DNA of 64,000 nucleotides from Wurfbainia villosa (taxonomy: Eukaryota; Streptophyta; Magnoliopsida; Zingiberales; Zingiberaceae), in NCBI GenBank assembly GCA_025175895.1, contig CM046004.1, positions 4,278,001 to 4,342,000 on the forward strand, in the 5' to 3' direction. Position numbers and translations under genes: made by a program. Shown here piece by piece: positions 1-11,759 of this stretch; positions within the stretch are counted from its first letter, which is position 1; every line of letters starts with the position of its first letter. A model generated the notes under the pieces. It was not told the DNA's origin. It was given only the letters and a program-made list of their open reading frames with translations, and made no database searches.

Positions 1-214
1 GAATCTTAATTAACGTAAAGCAGCTAATTAATAATTAGTAGGATATATTATCCCATGGAAAACATGTCATATTGTCCCCACGAGACAAGATAAAGGATGG
101 AGTTTAAATAAGGTCAGGAATTGGAGCACAAACATCGGGAAGCGTTGGCTTTGTCAATAATCTTACGAATTCGTCGTAATTCAAGATGAAACTGTAAATT
201 CGACGTCCTCGCAT

Positions 215-440
215 TCCACTGTAGCAATCCCACGAGGATAGTATGGTGGTTAAGACACAGTGAAATTTACAGATAAGATAAAGATCGATTTCGAAGGAGA
301 TCTATAATTTTTTAATTGGCCTTCATACGCCTGATCATCGTTAAGATCAGGAAAGTTTCTACATGATTTATTTCTCTACAACGACGCGGATAACTAGGAT
401 AGCTAGTGAGGTAGTTGGATTGTCGACCTAACTTTATGCG
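215..440 (+). repeat. Degenerate SINE-like repeat, family A copy 1
   Basis: This segment aligns by eye along most of its length with 7597-7860 and more weakly with 12395-12640. Shared landmarks in order are GTTAAG..CAGTGAAA, AGATAAGA, ATTTCGAAG and GATTTATYTCTC. The head resembles tRNA-type box A (near GGTGGTTAAG) and box B (near ATTTCGAAG), which suggests a tRNA-derived SINE. I see no clear target duplication or tail, so the copy is old. The rest of 1-1080 is AT-rich intergenic DNA with no gene that I can support. Confidence 0.45.
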
Positions 441-1079
441 CGATGTAGCCCGAGCACGAAGACATTCCTTTTTTATTAGCACTCAGTATCCAGACTTTCG
501 ATCCGATTAATCTTGAAGATAATCAATTTGGTTTTTCATCGGTGATCAAGATACATTGGAAATCACGAGCACAGACAATCTCAACATCCTTGATTTGTTA
601 TCTTATTTGGAGAAAAATTTTACAAATTCATCGTAGTTTAAAATCGAATCGTAGATATTTGAAAATCAAGTTGGACATCTGCACCGTAGCTCCGGGATAT
701 ATTTTTTTTACTAGCACTAGATATCCAAGTTTTAAACTCGACTAATTTTGAAGATGATCGATCCTGATTTACGAAAATTTTCTACCAAATACCAGAATAC
801 AATAGAAAGTGCTCACGTGGGTAGCCTCAGTAGCTATAACATCCTTGATTTGTCATCCCATTTGAAAAAAAAAAAAATATACAAATGAGTCACGATTGAA
901 AATTGAACCTTGAGTATTTGGGAGCCGAACTGAATGTTCTACCGCTACATTGTAGTGCGAGGCACAAACATCCTTTTCTTATTTTATTTTATTTTACTAG
1001 CACGAGATATCTAGAATTTAGACTTGATTAATCCTGAGAATAACCAATTTTGTTCCACGAAAATTTTTCATTAGTCATC

Positions 1080-1225
1080 AGAGTACACTAGTAAATGTTC
1101 ACGTACTCACCTAAGAATTAGTAGTACGGCGAGAAGATAAATATTCTAAAAAACTTTACAATTCTGAAGGAATTGATTCTTATTCATTGAAATAATTTTA
1201 TCTTATATATTAATCACTTGATCCT
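1080..1225 (-). repeat. Degenerate SINE-like repeat, family B (old copy)
   Basis: Read on the minus strand, this matches the head of a SINE-like family also seen at 9387-9654, 51945-52105 and 58860-59290. The shared order is GTGATTA, an A/T-rich spacer, AAGAATCAATT (a box-B-like motif), GTAAAGTTTTTTAGA and TTTATC. No clean ends are visible. The assignment rests only on similarity between copies in this window. Confidence 0.35.
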
Positions 1226-2789
1226 CTCGCGGGGACACAAACATCTCTTTCTTTGATTCGACAAAGTGTGTAATTTTCGATTAATTCAGATGAAATTAAT
1301 CAGACGGTGGAATCGTATTCTGTCCTGGCCTGTGATAATTTGATGTCGAGTCACTATTAATTAGATCCATGGAATTGGAATCGCATATTATCTCCTTTCT
1401 TTTTTAATTAAAAAAAAACAGTCCTATCATAAAAAACTAGAAAGTTAAATTTCAATACGATGCCCCCAACCACTTATCCATTTTATCAAAATAATATTAT
1501 GATTATTTAAGTTCATACAACGATAAACATGGTCATCCATTGCAAAGTTGAGGAATCACTTCATCCTTTTATTATTTTTTTCCCCACGAGATATAAAAGC
1601 GAAGGAACTATAAATAGAGGACCATAAGTTTTTATGCAAAGGGAACCTTCACATATAAAACTCAGAGCAATATATTAGAAGCGATTTAATGATTTAATTT
1701 CATTGAAAAAAAATATATCATAGATGTTTAAAAGATTATACGAACACTTTGCAATTGTACCATAGCCTGAGAGTCAAAATAAGACTAATTAATAATCTTT
1801 TGAAATCTAAGCACATCTTCCATGAGCACTCTATGCGATCGAGCATCAAAATTTTCGAAATCTAAGCAACAAGGCGATAAATCAAACATAGAGTTAGGAT
1901 TATTATCATAATTATTTTTTTTACACATGATAAGAAAATAGGATCACCATAGTTCTTATTGGGTCAACCACCCAATAAAAAAATCTAACTATTTGATGGG
2001 ATGGAAACTATTATTGGAAAAATATGAATAGAAAGAGTGATGGAACGGAGGAAAGAGGCTCCATTACGTATGTATGAGATCTTAGTCACATATTGAAAGT
2101 TTTAAAATTTAATAGTTAATTTATATTGTTTTACAAGTACTATATATATTATGAACAAATGCATAAGAAATTCTCTCACACATGTGAGTCCGTAGGAGTG
2201 TAAATCTAAGGATCTGGATTGCACTGAACTAAATTGACACAGCATTGGCCCATATGATTTTGAGGCCATGGGTGAAATCCCGATAAATGAGCCCTGATCC
2301 ATGATTAATTTTAACACATAATTTTTTTTGGGCCCTATGTAAAAGGATTGATAATGTTGTAAAATTTTGGACCCTGGGCGAGCGCCTCACTTGCTCTGGT
2401 GACTCTGTTGACTCGTATATGACCACAATCTGTGCACGTCAAATATTGGACCGATAAAATATTTTGCTATCTGAAAATATTTTTGCTTAATTATAACGGA
2501 TACATTAATGTAATTAATAAAAATTTATTTTATCATTCGAAACTACTGATGTTTCATTGCGACAAATAAAAATGAATTAATGATTTTTATTCGAGTTATT
2601 TCTCATTAATAAATTTAAAGGGTAATATAAAAGAATTATTTTTTTAATTAAAAATAACTAATTTATATGGTAATATAAAAGGATTAATTTTTTTTATTCA
2701 AAAGTATATGATTTATATTTATAAAATAAGTATTAATATTTATAAAAAAATCAAATCAATATCTAATTTAAAAAGCGAGAGCAATACCG
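1226..2789. other. AT-rich intergenic DNA, no supported gene
   Basis: AT-rich sequence with many homopolymer runs. Reading frames are short, overlap on several strands and show no recognisable motif. I see no RNA gene or transposon end. Confidence 0.6.
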
Positions 2790-3290
2790 GCCCTCCCTCC
2801 CAAATAAAGAGGATATAAATACTTTACTTTCCCTTCGATCAACCACCACAGGGACACTCCTATAAAAGGAGTCACGGTCATGAGGAGAAAAAGAATTCTA
2901 TCCACTTACATGTATTTCTCTTTTTTTTTTCTTTGTCGAGTACTTCTTTTATCTTCGATAGAATTCTAGTGATAATTAACACTCGGGTACCACTCAGTTC
3001 GTCGTGACCACTAGTGCCTTAGTGGAGATTGTGGTTTACTAGCTATTATATTCTGGAAAACAAACAATCCAGGAGACCTCCAAGCACCGCAGAAGCGGGA
3101 CGAATCTATTTTAAAGAATCTACATTATGTTGAACACATAACTCGACTCTTCAATTTCTCGATCTCGACCACTCGGCACTCGGCCTCGGTCACTCGACAA
3201 TCGGCCTCGACAGTTCGAGCACTTGGACTCAGTATAACTCAGTTCGATTTAACTTTCAAGACGGCCGGTTTGAGATTATCAACTTAAGTC
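2790..3290 (+). repeat. LTR-like fragment with TATA box
   Basis: A moderately GC-rich island in AT-rich DNA. It contains a strong TATA box (TATAAAAGGAG at 2861), a T-rich leader and then a CTCGGCCTCGGTCACTCG-type imperfect repeat (about 3165-3240). TATA, then leader, then GC-rich tail is the arrangement expected of a retrotransposon LTR. I find no partner LTR, primer-binding site or target duplication, so this is a tentative solo or truncated LTR. Confidence 0.35.
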
Positions 3291-3837
3291 TATTAATATA
3301 TATATGATTTGGACTATATATCATCTCTATTTTTTAAGACAGATCATGATCCTACAACTACGATAAAAGATATCAAGGTTTTACGTGGACCCAAAATAAG
3401 AAGTGAAAGATCTACAAAGAATTAAGTAAATATTCCATTTGCGATCGAGCTTCATCACATATGTGTGAAACTCGAGATTTATAGCTAGCTTTTCTTTCAG
3501 GACCACTTAATTATCTATCTAATTAAGCAATTAGGTAATTATCACACCTCGATCTGCACAAAGAGAAGCTACGTACGATCATTCTTCTTGCATTGCTATT
3601 AACGTTCTCGATCATTACTGACATGGATAGAGCTTGGGAAGATCTAGTGATGGAACCAAGTCACAAGAAAATGGTCGATCATTATTGTGAATGATTGGTG
3701 TCATAATTATTGGTACCACAAACAATCTTGTCAATGATTTTTGATCGAGATCCCTCATCTCATTCGGACAACAATTGGTCGGCAATATATCGAGGGAATC
3801 TTTCTTCTGAAAGTCAACTGTGGGTCCTCCCTACCGA

Positions 3838-3841
<4 letters not shown>

Positions 3842-3868
<27 letters not shown>
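3842..3868. repeat. (TA)n microsatellite
   Basis: About 13 TA dinucleotides in an otherwise unremarkable intergenic stretch (3291-5029). I see no gene there. Confidence 0.95.
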
Positions 3869-6269
3869 CAATTATTGACCAGGCACGAGGTTTTGATTAT
3901 ATTGTCGTGGCTCACGAAGAGAAAAAAAAAAATCTTTATGAATTGTTTTACTACGTGATTGCGATACAAATAATTCTATTCGGGATCATTTATATTATTA
4001 TCCAAAATTGCAACAAAATAGAGAAAATTCAAAACAGAAATTACTGTATAAACTGAAACCGAATACGAATAAAAAAAAACTCGACTATTTTCTTGATTTT
4101 CTGCTGGGAAGTGAAAGCCAAAGAAGACATCGTCGACACGACCTTCCGATGGAGCTACGACGATGGTTCCGTGAGTCTCTTTGTCGGATGGGATGAGGAG
4201 AAATTCCGAATGCCTTAATCCAAAGGGGATCATATATGCCCCTTATAGACCTCAAACTCAAAATTGATTAACGGTCCGTTAATATTAAGATCAGTAACAA
4301 GTTAACCCACATCCAATGACATACAAACTTGTAATTTAGACACCAAATTAAATCACTTTATCGGATTTATCTAAAATGACAAATTCACGTATATAAATTA
4401 ACATATAGGCCCACTAAATAGAAAATAAAATTCAACAATGTCCTATTTAGACTGCATACAATTTTACCTATAACACATCATTAAAACTTTAATTGAGCTC
4501 AACAATCTCAAACTTTTTAGGTTAAATACCCTTTGATAACAATCTAGTTTATCAACTTTATTAGTAAAAGATTAAAAAATTTATAGTTATTTTACTCGTA
4601 ATAAACCCCAATAGTAATCATAATATAAATGTCATCAATGATATATACCTGATTAAAACATGTGACATGCAAATTGTATGCAATATGATATATATATGTC
4701 AATTCTCAACTTGTTCTTATGATCCAAAGGGATCCAAATCATGTTTAGTTATTCTTTATATTAAATTGCAATACTAAATTATAATTATAACTTTCATGAT
4801 TGAAATCAAACTCTAACGTTATATTTACAAACACTTTATATAAAATTACAATAGTAAATCATGATATTTATATTTTAGAGTGTCAAATATATATAATACA
4901 CATGTCTCTTTAAACTTTAGCATATCAATAAATCAAAAATACAAGTGTTTATTAATATAGAGTAGTAAATATCGAATATAGATTTCTACTAATGAGTATT
5001 TTATTCAAAGAAATAACCTCTATAGTCATCATGACATATACTAATGAAATATCTTGAGCATCGTATTCATGCCCTTGATAAGTGAATCCGTGAATAAGGA
5101 ATTTATGGTGGTATGCTTTATCGCCACAAGACCACTCTAACTCATTCTTCAACTATTACGAACTTCGTGTTGATATGTGTAGACTTTGACAAATTATAAG
5201 TATTTTTGAAAGTTCAATATCTTTATTATCACAATTGATCTTTAATATCTTGTCAATATCATTAGTGATTTGCAACGTCATAATGAAGTTTCGTAATCAT
5301 ATTTAATGGTTGAATGCTTCATAATAGATTAAAAATTTTGTTTCTAAAGTAGAAGTGACTATAAATGTTTGTTTGATACTTTTTCAAAAAAGTCCTTTCG
5401 ATAAGTATGAAAACATAGACTAAAGTGGTTATTTTATTATTAAGTATCCAATAAAATTAAAGTTTGAATGTTCAATCACTTGTAGATGACTAGACCTCCA
5501 ATATGTAAGCATGTAATCTTTAGTTCTTTACAAAAACCGCATAACTCTTTTTACATCTTTCTGATGCTCTCTAGTCTAGAGTTAATTACTTATATATCTA
5601 TCTAACATCTCTATTATATATACAATATTCAGAAGCGTACATATTTGAATATACATGAGACTCCTTACAATCGATGCATAAGAAAATTTTTATATCTCTT
5701 TTATTTCAAATTCGAAATGTGAACCAAGAGCATAATTTTGTATATCATACCGACTAAGCACCTTTTCAATATAGATTTTTTTAGGAAAGTGATTTCATGC
5801 AACAAATCCTTACTATCGCTTGCTAGAAAAATATCATTCACGTATAGGACAAATATAATAAACTTGCTCTCGTTGAACTTGATATATATGTTGGATGTGA
5901 ATTCACATGTGATTATCATAACCATCTGATTATGTCATATTGGTTCGAACCTAATTAAGCAATCAATTTATTGGTTTACGAGTTTTGATTATTTTATGTG
6001 GGAATTTAATATGTAGAATCTGTTATAACATGGATATGTTATCGATGATCGGTCGATAATGGATTCGACTCATTTTTTATATATTTGGCATGGTCCCCAT
6101 AGGAGATGACATTCTAACAGACTCCTCGCATTCTATCGGCGAGAAATTTATAGCGTCGTCACTTCAAAACCCTATTGAAGACCTATCTTTTGAATCTTCA
6201 CAGGAATTCCGGATCGAATCTCACCGACGAGGAATGATGGCCACTCTGCTGCACTCAGATTCCTTAGTT

Positions 6270-6530
6270 CACTACAAAAAATAATAGTTTTAGAAGCGAT
6301 TTTATTAGTCCTTTAGCATTGTTTTTCAACCGCTTCTAAATATATTGAAGCGGTTCTAAATCGCTCTAGATGTTGGCGGTGCTAAAACTAAATTTACTTC
6401 ACGAATCGTTTCTTTTCCTGTATTTGTTATCGTAGAAATTCGATAAAACTAGATCTACCTCACGAATCATGTTATATTTTATTTGATTTTTTTTTTGTAT
6501 ATATGTTTAGATTCATGGATTCCATCAATA
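6270..6530 (+). mobile_element. CACTA-type transposon end fragment inside copia relic
   Basis: Starts CACTACAAAAAATAATAG, the terminal signature of plant CACTA (En/Spm) elements. It is followed by subterminal copies of AGCGATTT, AGCGGTTCTAAATCGC and GGCGGTGCTAAAAC. The reverse transcriptase reading breaks off near 6530 and resumes near 5925, so the whole block 5930-6530 is probably inserted. I cannot find the opposite terminus (TTTTGTAGTG), so it is truncated or a composite. Confidence 0.45.
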
Positions 6531-6738
6531 TATATATTGATTGACAAAGTTCTTCTTGAAGTCAAGTGAAGTAATTACTCGTTCAAATTTTTTGGTGTCA
6601 CTAACGAGATGTTTACTTTAGACCATAAATGAACTTCTTTAATCTACGTATTAAGTGCTTTGAGTCTTTAATCTACATATTGAGAAATGCAGTTATTATG
6701 ATCATTTGATGTAATTCTAAATCATAATGAACTCTTAG

Positions 6739-6891
6739 CAGGGGGATCTAGGAGGGGGGGGGGGCATGACCCCCCCAAAACCCCCCAAATTTTAAATAAT
6801 TATTATAAAAAAAATATTTATTTTTTAAAATTAACGTTATTATATTTTAGTATGACGGCCTCCCCAATATAAAATCCTGAATCCGCCTCTG
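6739..6891. mobile_element. hAT-like MITE with 8-bp target duplication
   Basis: 153 bp bounded by imperfect terminal inverted repeats: CAGGGGGATCTAGGA on the left and CAGAGGCGGATTCAGGA read inward from the right. It is flanked by a perfect 8-bp direct repeat, ACTCTTAG (6731-6738 and 6892-6899). An 8-bp duplication with CA(G/A)-type ends is characteristic of hAT elements. The interior is AT-rich with a G-run/C-run palindrome. It lies within the copia reverse transcriptase relic, between the codons for IMTL and HYDLELHQM. Confidence 0.85.
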
Positions 6892-7596
6892 ACTCTTAGT
6901 GTCATGATTACACTAAAAGAGTCTTTTGTCAAAACTGATAAGAAAGTATCCTTGTGATAAATAACCTTTTTTTCGGTGAATCTCTTGGCAACTATGTGAG
7001 CCTTATACTTTTCAATATTGTCCAACGAATCTCATTTTGTTTTAAGTATCTATAGTGTTAGCTTAGCAGTCGACTAGTACATAACAACAATCGATTGTTA
7101 AAGCTATTGTACTTAATCAAGTGACTTGGTTGACTATTAAACCTATTGTATTCGAACTTGTGAACAATAGTTGATTAACCTTAAATGATAGTCGATTGAT
7201 AATAATAATTGAGTCTATCAGTCAATATAAAAAAAAATTTATGTGTCATTTCATGTACAATTGTCAATTATCTTTAAATGGTAGTTGATGATTAAGCAAT
7301 TTAACTTCTAATAGTAAATCCTTACGCTTTTTTGTTTTTTTTTATTTTTTCTCATAAATTCATATATTAGATATATACCATAGATTGAGAGTCTAAAATA
7401 TTTTTTTATATCAAAATTCACCTCAACTAATAGATCTTCCCAGAGCCTTAAAATAAAATGGGCAAAGGATCAACTCCTGGAGATAGACTTACGTGCGACC
7501 AAAGATTCACAAGATGATGCATACTTCACTCATTATCTGACAACGTTAATACTTTGAAACTTTATTAATGTTGCAACCTATATATGCAATTAATAA

Positions 7597-7860
7597 CCTC
7601 AATAGATTATCCTCACGGGGATGATGTAGTAGTTAAGGTACAGTGAAACTTGTGGATAAGATAAGACTCAATTTCGAAGAAAGTTTAAAATTATTTTCTA
7701 GATTCAGATGACTTCCACGTATCTTGATCATCACGTCAAGGTCTATAGGACCTTCCATGATTTATCTCTCTCACAATGATCGTGAGACGGACCAACGAGA
7801 GCAACTAGATTGGTGGATTCCAATTTTTGCGCAACAACGTCAATAGATTTAAGCTATGGT
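7597..7860 (+). repeat. SINE-like repeat, family A copy 2
   Basis: The best preserved of three related copies (with 215-440 and 12395-12640). It shares GTTAAGGTACAGTGAAA, GATAAGAC, CAATTTCGAAG, the TCTTGATCATC region and GATTTATCTCTC, in order. A tRNA-type head is suggested by the box-B-like CTCAATTTCG. Flanking DNA at 7054-7596 and 7861-9090 is AT-rich with no gene recognised. Confidence 0.5.
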
Positions 7861-9098
7861 TCAACTTCTTCTTATGACATCGCCACTCTTATGTACTGAA
7901 CGTTGAGTACTCCTAAAAATTATTTTTTATTTATTATTATTATTTTATTAGAATTAGATATTCTGAACTTATAGATTACGAAATATTAAATAATTTTTAA
8001 ATGAGATATACTCTATTGATTACTAGAGCAAATTAAAAAAGTATTAGTATTCGATAATTCTATTGATTACTAGAGCAAATTAAAAAATTATTAGTATTCG
8101 ATAATTAAGTTTTGTTCCACCATTCGATGTACTCTATTCCGTTCATAATTATCTATTTAATTTTGTTCGAAATTCATAATTAAATTTATTTTAATAGAAA
8201 ACTAAATCGTACTAATTGAAATATCATATTGCTTTAATTGTAGACTATGATTGCAAATATTTCAGATAAGATCAAACTTGGTCCCGAAGCTTCAGCTGTT
8301 TCTATCTTCATAAAGTAGTTTGACAGTACTCGTGCTCAATTTTGGCTTGGATCAAATTGTATTCGTCCTGGACCGGGCCCATGAATGAATAAATAGCGCT
8401 TTCATAGGGCAAAACATGATAATATTTACATTAAATATTTTCCATGACTGATTTTTCAATTTAACGAAGGATAATAAATCGTAAAAAAAATTAAGAATTT
8501 AATAAGTCATTTGTTGAAAATTGATCTTCGATAAATATCTATAGAATTTAAAATTTAAATATCTAATTAAAAAAATAATTTATGTCAGCTCATTGGTAAG
8601 CATATTAATTGACGGTTAAATATCTACCTTGTTCAAAAGATTGAAATCATCAATTTAACGGTTTCTTTATCTAAGTATGTTAAAATTAGAGAGGGAATAA
8701 ATCACGGGAGAATTATACTCGTGAACGTGATTAGTAAGACAATGAATGATCATCTGAACCAGAGATATAATTTTAGACCATCTTCGAAATTAATTTTTAT
8801 CAATATGTCGCAGCTGCAAATAAGATTGTAAACAAACTAAGCATTTATGAATAAATTTAGCGTTCAATTTGATAAAAATTTATTTATGTTCATTCAATAT
8901 ACATCAAAGTCAATTTCTTTGTCCTAACGTTGGCACTCAGAGTAATGCAGTGACCGGTGGTTTCATTGGTCATGTATTCTCGAGTAAATGAATTTTGTAG
9001 GTATGTACAAGTACATTAAAGTATTCTTTTTAAGTAATCCAACGATTTTTTTTTTTTTAAAAGAAAAACGAAAAAAAAAAAACATGTGTTGTAGTTTC

Positions 9099-9225
9099 AA
9101 CGTGGCGTGGATAATTCAACTGAGTACGAGTAAATTTCAGCGTCAGTGTTTGGTGGAGTACAAGTAAATTCGAATGAGTAAAACTTGAAATGGTATTCTT
9201 TTTTGTGAATTATCCACGCCATGTT
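9099..9225. repeat. Foldback element with 20-bp inverted arms
   Basis: Arms 9099-9118 (AACGTGGCGTGGATAATTCA) and 9206-9225 are reverse complements with one mismatch, around an 87-bp loop. Long A/T homopolymers lie just outside. This could be a small MITE or a foldback. I could not define a target duplication. Confidence 0.55.
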
Positions 9226-9258
9226 CTTTTGATTTATCATAAAAAAAAGGTTTCTTTT

Positions 9259-10448
9259 GGTAATATTCCACTTAAATCCGTATGTGCTTTAATGCGATTC
9301 GATTAGTATTTTTTTTTCTGTTCGTATTGTGATACGGTGAGAAATTCACCGTGTCATTTGAGAACATTTACTAAGATTTTTTTTATCTCCGCCGAAGGAT
9401 CTTTTGATTAGTACAGTAATAGAGTTAATCCTCGAGAACCGTAAATTTTTTGAGATGTCTATTTTTCTATCATACTAATTCTAAGTTAGAAAATATGTTC
9501 TCCGTAATTTATTTCTTTTGTATAGACTGTGAGACCGACTGATAGAAATATTGAAGACGAATGAATAATCTTTTATATCAATTTACGAAAATTTTATCAT
9601 ACTAATTCTGACTTAGACAATGTATTCATAATTTATCATTTTTATATTGATTATGATTTTTTTTATAATACGATTGGATTGGTACAAATGAACATGCATC
9701 AAAATTCTCGTCGGATATTATCCAATGAGACTTCTCCCATGTTTAAATTAGATGCACTTCACGAACAAAAGTAAAAATAAATAAATAAATAATCAAAATT
9801 TAACAGTCAAACATCTCTTTTGATTGTCTCAAATTTTTTATTTATAAAAACATATCGCAAATGCTAACGAATTATAGTATAAGAATATTATGGGTTCCGA
9901 ATGATACGAGGATTGTGATCTCATATAACTCACCAACAACTGGACTACACTCGTGCCATACGAATCAAATTTATTGGGGCAAAAAGAGTATCTATTTTTA
10001 TTATTAATTAATGTATTTGCTTAATATTCCACTTAAATCAGCATGTGTTTTAACTGATTTGATTAGTAAATATTTTTTCTCTGCATATATGATATGATAA
10101 AAAAATTTACCGTATCATTAGAGATTATCAACGAAGATTCTTCCTGCGATACGATTGGATGACCTATCGACATAGATGAACATGCATCGGAGGTTTTATC
10201 GGGGGTTACTCGTCGAAACTTCTTCGATATCTAAGTCAACAATCAAGTCTTTCTTTTCATCATCTTCATCTTTTTATTTATAGAAATATATCTCAAATTC
10301 TAAAGAATTATTAGATACGGGTATTATGAATTACAGAGGGTACGAAGATACTGATCCAAAATAATTCACTAGCAAAGGGACTAGACTAGTGCCATATGGA
10401 TCGAATTTATTGAGCCAAAAAGAATATTTATCTTCTGATATTACTGTA
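9259..10448 (+). repeat. Diverged tandem duplication (9259-10013 and 10018-10448)
   Basis: The two halves share the ordered blocks AATATTCCACTTAAATC, GATTAGTA, ATTCACCGT(G/A)TCATT, ATACGATTGGAT, GATGAACATGCATC, TTATTTATA(G)AAA and GTGCCATA(C/T)G. The first copy is longer because a SINE-like sequence (9387-9654) was inserted after the duplication. No coding capacity is evident. Sequence from 10449 to 10869 is AT-rich and unassigned. Confidence 0.75.
9387..9654 (+). mobile_element. SINE-like insertion, family B, 12-bp target duplication
   Basis: Flanked by a perfect 12-bp repeat GATTTTTTTTAT (9375-9386 and 9655-9666). The neighbouring tandem copy lacks the intervening sequence and keeps only one such site. 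The head GAAGGATCTTTTGATTAGTACAG and the tail ATTTATATTGATTAT-type match the minus-strand copy at 58920-59100. The TAGTACAGTAATAGAG and GTTAATCCTCGAG segments sit where tRNA box A and box B are expected. The tail region is duplicated inside the element (ATACTAATTCT occurs twice). Confidence 0.7.
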
Positions 10449-10869
10449 TCGTATTGATCGGATCCAAACTGCATGCCCACAGTATCAATATCAGTATAGA
10501 TTTAGCTTTGCCTCTTTACGAACATCATCTTGTCTTAAAGACGTACTTTTCTTAGTTCTCCAGGTCTTAAATGAGAAAAATCGAGATGTCATCAATCAAT
10601 GAAAGTTTGAATTGATTTTAAAATCGAAATCTATATTTTACATAGATGAATCTAGACTATTAATTTGTTCAAAATTAATTATGGATGAATGAAAAATTAA
10701 TTATTTAAAGTCAATCCAAACTAGTATTAATTCCACATCAAAAATTCTAAAGGAGATTTGCTTCCTTATATGTATTATTGTGTTAATGAAGTGAATACAA
10801 AAAGCACATATGCTCTCTTCTAACGGACAAGCAGGTGCTCGTACCTGCAAGCCCACGGTTCGCCACATG

Positions 10870-11127
10870 TGCATGCGCTCAATGGGCGTTTTGTAAGCGC
10901 ACTTTCGGTTGGGACAAAAAGAGATGATTGAGATGTTGACTGTGCAAATATCAGATGGTAACCGTTGGATCGAAGAAGGATGATGGATCGTAAGTGTATG
11001 CGCATGCGCGCAATGGGCGTTTTGTAGGCGCACTTTCGGTTGGGGCAGACAGAGATGATTGAGATGTTGACTGTGCAAATATCAGATGGTAACCATTGGA
11101 TCGAAGAAGGATGATGGATCGTAAGTG
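10870..11127 (+). repeat. 131-bp tandem duplication
   Basis: Two nearly identical units: AATGGGCGTTTTGT starts at 10881 and again at 11012. Each runs through GATGATTGAGATGTTGACTG to GATGATGGATCGTAAGTG. A few substitutions separate them. Open frames here are repeat artefacts. Confidence 0.9.
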
Positions 11128-11561
11128 ACGCGATCTGGAGTGTTGATCGAGTGGATCGCTGCATCCAGATCTGCAGCTGAGATCAAGAGTCTATCTGAAG
11201 GATTACAACACTCCAGATCAAACGGCTCAGATGATGAAAATCACTCAACAAAAACTCAACTCAAATTCTCTTATCCATTCATTCAATCCCTCTCATCTTC
11301 TGCATCCAGAGTCCAAAAAGCCTACAAGAATATTCATAGGTCTCGGAACTTACAATGCTATTATTTCGAGACGTCATCGTTGTATCTTGGAAAACGAATT
11401 ACTGCTATCCGTAACACCTGTAGTTGATCAATATTATTTTACAAAAATAATATTGAATACTAGTCTCGACGATCTCATATCAATTTGCATCTTCCCGACG
11501 GCAAACACCGTATCGATTCTGACAACCCTCCTTTAAACAATGTCATTTTTCTCTAGATATT

Positions 11562-11751
11562 TGGGGCGTTTGGCAGCATTCTCATTTTCTATTTTCTGGA
11601 AAACAGAAAACAACTTTTTTCTGTTTTCCAGTTTTTCAAAAAATTCTCTCTCAGAAAACGGAGATGGAAAATGCCAACCAAACGCGTTTTCTCATTTTCT
11701 CAGAAAATGAAAACAGAAAATAGAAAATTTTCTCTCTACCAAACGCCCCCT
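11562..11751. mobile_element. MITE with GGGGCGTTTGG terminal inverted repeats
   Basis: 190 bp starting TGGGGCGTTTGG and ending CCAAACGCCCCCT. The ends are complementary, and the interior is an A/T-rich foldback built from GAAAACAGAAAA and its complement. The flanks TAGATATT (11554-11561) and TAGATTTT (11752-11759) look like an 8-bp target duplication with one change, which fits a hAT-type origin. Confidence 0.7.
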
Positions 11752-11759
11752 TAGATTTT

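Larger units (their letters stand above)
5030..7053 (-). pseudogene. Ty1/copia pol relic (reverse transcriptase to RNase H)
   Basis: On the minus strand the conserved order of a Ty1/copia pol is readable but broken. First comes IEKYKAHIVAKRFTEKK with an ETF-like motif (near 6910-7020), the start of the reverse transcriptase. Next is HYDLELHQM (6685-6735), then FIYGLK (near 6620), then FVLYVNDIFLAS (near 5830-5870), the YVDD region with D changed to N. It continues with VKRVMRFL..RTKDYMLTYW (near 5490-5560), KSIKQTFIVTSTLETKF (near 5330-5400) and FTDSLIKG (near 5085), matching the RNase H core and the DPLTKG-type end. Several stops and frame changes make it non-functional. It is interrupted by a MITE (6739-6891) and by a foreign block of roughly 600 bp (about 5930-6530). 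Integrase, gag and LTRs are not recognised. Confidence 0.8.
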
